Shown: piece by piece, positions 5,803 to 7,386 of the stretch
Layout of the letters: every line of letters begins with the position of its first letter
Position numbering within the stretch: position 1 is the stretch's first letter
Assembly (NCBI GenBank): GCA_030669265.1
Contig: DAOVDY010000031.1
Coordinates: 1 to 7,386, forward strand
From: Desulfobacteraceae bacterium
GTDB taxonomy: Bacteria; Desulfobacterota; DSM-4660; Desulfatiglandales; B25-G16
Direction of reading: 5' to 3'
DNA length: 7,386 nucleotides
Notes under the pieces: model-generated
Told to the model about the DNA's origin: nothing
Databases searched by the model: none
What the model saw: the letters and a program-made list of their open reading frames with translations, nothing else
Program-made: the position numbers and the translations under genes

Positions 5803-7386
5803 ATGAAAATAGATAAGATATTGATTTCTGTATTACAGCGCCGGTTTAAATCAATAACTGAAGAAATGAGTATCGTCTTAACAAAGACAACAAGGTCACC
5901 GATCCTCTGTGAGGCTAAAGATTTTGTTACAGGACTATATGATGGAAAAGGGAAAATGCTTGAGCAGACTGAAAACCTTCCCATCCTCTCTTTTTCGCTT
6001 GGCCCTGTGTGTGAATATATCATCGAGTATTTTGGTGATGAAATCTATCCTGGTGATATCATATTTCATAATGATGTCTTCTCTATGGGTAATCAGAACA
6101 ATGATGTGGCTGTTTACAAACCAATATTTTATGAGAATAAGCTTATAGCATGGGCTGCAGCGAAGGGACATCAAGCAGATATTGGAGGTCCAGTTGCAGG
6201 AGGATATAATCCCAAAGCCACAGAGGTGTGGCAGGAGACTCTACGGATACCTCCGGTTAAAGTCTATGAACATGGTAAATTGAGAAAGGATGTATGGGAC
6301 CTTATCTTTGCAAACATCCGCTTTGACATGGTTGCTGCTGATATGAGAGCTCAAATAGGTTCGTGTGTTGTAGGTGAGCGAGGGATTTTAAAGCTTGTTG
6401 AAAAATATGGGCTTGAAGTCTTTGAGTCTCATAAAGAATTTCTTTTCGATTCTACAGAGAAGATGATGCGTGCGGAGATAAGGACAATCCCGAATGGAGT
6501 CTATCATGGAGAGTCAACTGTCTATTATGACGGGAGAACACCTGGTTCGAAATACAAAATAAGGGTTAAAATTACTGTTGAAGATGAGGAAATATTTTTT
6601 GATTATTCAGATACAGATCCTCAGACCGATGGTTTTGTTAATGGTACATACACCTCATCCGCAAGTGCCACTCTTTTAACTTTCCTGCAGATGGTCAATC
6701 CTGATATGCCTCATAATGACGGTATGGTAAGGCCTGTGAATATCATGATTCCAGAGGGCACAATTCTGAACGCTAAGTATCCGGCTGCTACTACTTTTGG
6801 AAATCATCTGTGCCCTCCGAATGCAGATGCAATAATCAGAGCTCTATCGCGGGCAATACCCAAGAGAGTCACTGCGGGATGGAACCAGCTGTTGTGCTAT
6901 CTGACGAGTGGTTATGACACAAGGAAAAAGAGCAGCTATGTTGATATAGGCTTCCTGGGACTGAAAGGCGGCTCCGGTGCAACATGCGGAGTGGATGGAT
7001 ATGACCATATAGGGATGATAGATGCATCCGGAGGGGTTTTGGACCAGGATTATGAGATGTTCGAACAGCAGACTCCGCATTTATTGTTAAAACACGAATA
7101 TTGGCTTGATTCCGCCGGGGCTGGTCAGTGGAGAGGAGGACTTGGCATTGAGACCAGGTTCAAAATTGGAGGAGAGAACACTAAGATTGTGACTTTTGGA
7201 GATGGAGATATAGAGCCTGCATTTGGTCTGTTTGGGGGAAAGAAGGCGACATTAAATAAGATAGAACTTCATTATCCGGATGGCAAGGTGTATAAAACAA
7301 CAACTAAAGATCTGGTTGAGAATGTACCCTCAGGAACAATTCTATTTCAACAAGCTGGAGGAGGGGGAGGATATGATGATCCTCGT
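5803..7386 (+). CDS. hyuB: Hydantoinase B/oxoprolinase-family subunit (HyuB type), 3' partial
   Basis: The frame opens at ATG 5803, 4 bases after the hyuA stop, and stays open to the window edge; 528 residues are visible, ending in GGGGGYDDP. In the family a GGGGYGDP motif lies a few tens of residues before the end, so little is missing. Family features: HNDVF (89-93) and GNQNNDV (96-102), where lactam-type members usually have NDPYxGGTHxxD; KGHQADIGG (121-129), whose His123 and Asp126 match the HxxD pattern that binds metal in acetone carboxylase, as I recall it; LRIPPVKVY (141-149); and the GAGQWRGGLG segment (about 440-450). HyuB subunits act on the substrate activated by HyuA in a cytoplasmic complex. 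With only a 4-base gap and a weak ribosome-binding site, translation is probably coupled to hyuA. The GNQNND form and the GNHLCPPNADAI stretch (about 333-344) may point to carboxylase-like rather than hydantoinase members, but this is tentative. Confidence 0.88.
   Translation, partial: MKIDKILISVLQRRFKSITEEMSIVLTKTTRSPILCEAKDFVTGLYDGKGKMLEQTENLPILSFSLGPVCEYIIEYFGDEIYPGDIIFHNDVFSMGNQNNDVAVYKPIFYENKLIAWAAAKGHQADIGGPVAGGYNPKATEVWQETLRIPPVKVYEHGKLRKDVWDLIFANIRFDMVAADMRAQIGSCVVGERGILKLVEKYGLEVFESHKEFLFDSTEKMMRAEIRTIPNGVYHGESTVYYDGRTPGSKYKIRVKITVEDEEIFFDYSDTDPQTDGFVNGTYTSSASATLLTFLQMVNPDMPHNDGMVRPVNIMIPEGTILNAKYPAATTFGNHLCPPNADAIIRALSRAIPKRVTAGWNQLLCYLTSGYDTRKKSSYVDIGFLGLKGGSGATCGVDGYDHIGMIDASGGVLDQDYEMFEQQTPHLLLKHEYWLDSAGAGQWRGGLGIETRFKIGGENTKIVTFGDGDIEPAFGLFGGKKATLNKIELHYPDGKVYKTTTKDLVENVPSGTILFQQAGGGGGYDDPR

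Noticed and set aside
1..7386. CRISPR arrays, tRNA/rRNA genes, insertion sequences, selenocysteine sites
   Set aside because: No repeat-spacer pattern, cloverleaf, transposase motif or in-frame TGA inside a conserved gene was found on reading both strands.

Overview
The window is a one-strand, operon-like block of seven protein genes (five complete, one cut at each edge). The DNA is moderately AT-rich. The gene content is a flavin oxidoreductase, an 8Fe-8S-type ferredoxin, a VOC (glyoxalase/epimerase-fold) protein, a two-subunit adenosylcobalamin (B12) mutase and a hydantoinase/oxoprolinase-family pair. It suggests an anaerobic bacterium that degrades organic acids or related compounds, such as a sulfate reducer or syntroph of the Desulfobacterota or a similar lineage. 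That assignment is inferred from gene content only; there is no rRNA or marker gene here.

Layout. 2-736: C-terminal dinucleotide-binding part of an old-yellow-enzyme/2,4-dienoyl-CoA-reductase-type flavoprotein, 5' end off the window. 784-1101: two-[4Fe-4S] ferredoxin-like protein. 1156-1578: VOC protein most like methylmalonyl-CoA epimerase but lacking one metal-ligand histidine. 1579-1640: short spacer with a 17-bp polypyrimidine tandem repeat and a small inverted repeat. 1641-2045: free-standing B12-binding subunit. 2053-3663: catalytic subunit of the mutase. 3690-5798: HyuA-type ATP-dependent subunit. 5803-7386: HyuB-type subunit, 3' end off the window. Gaps are short (4 to 62 bases) and every gene runs in the same direction, so co-transcription is likely. 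No gene-free stretch exceeds 300 bases.

How the genes may work together. The mutase would rearrange the carbon skeleton of an acyl-CoA. The VOC protein would epimerise or otherwise convert its substrate or product. The HyuA/HyuB pair would use ATP to carboxylate a ketone-type substrate (as acetone and acetophenone carboxylases do) or to open a lactam/hydantoin-type ring. The flavoprotein and ferredoxin would handle a redox step, for example reduction of an enoyl or dienoyl thioester. The actual substrate cannot be read from the sequence.

The main point of interest is that the mutase is not an ordinary methylmalonyl-CoA mutase. Compared from memory with the Propionibacterium enzyme, it keeps Tyr89, Thr195, Gln197, Arg207 and His244. 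It changes many residues lining the CoA channel and the adenosyl pocket, including a run of six glycines where the family normally has a His-x-Gln-Thr-x-Gly motif. The epimerase-like neighbour and the B12 subunit also depart from family motifs. Together with linkage to a HyuA/HyuB pair, this suggests a dedicated pathway acting on an acyl-CoA other than methylmalonyl-CoA.
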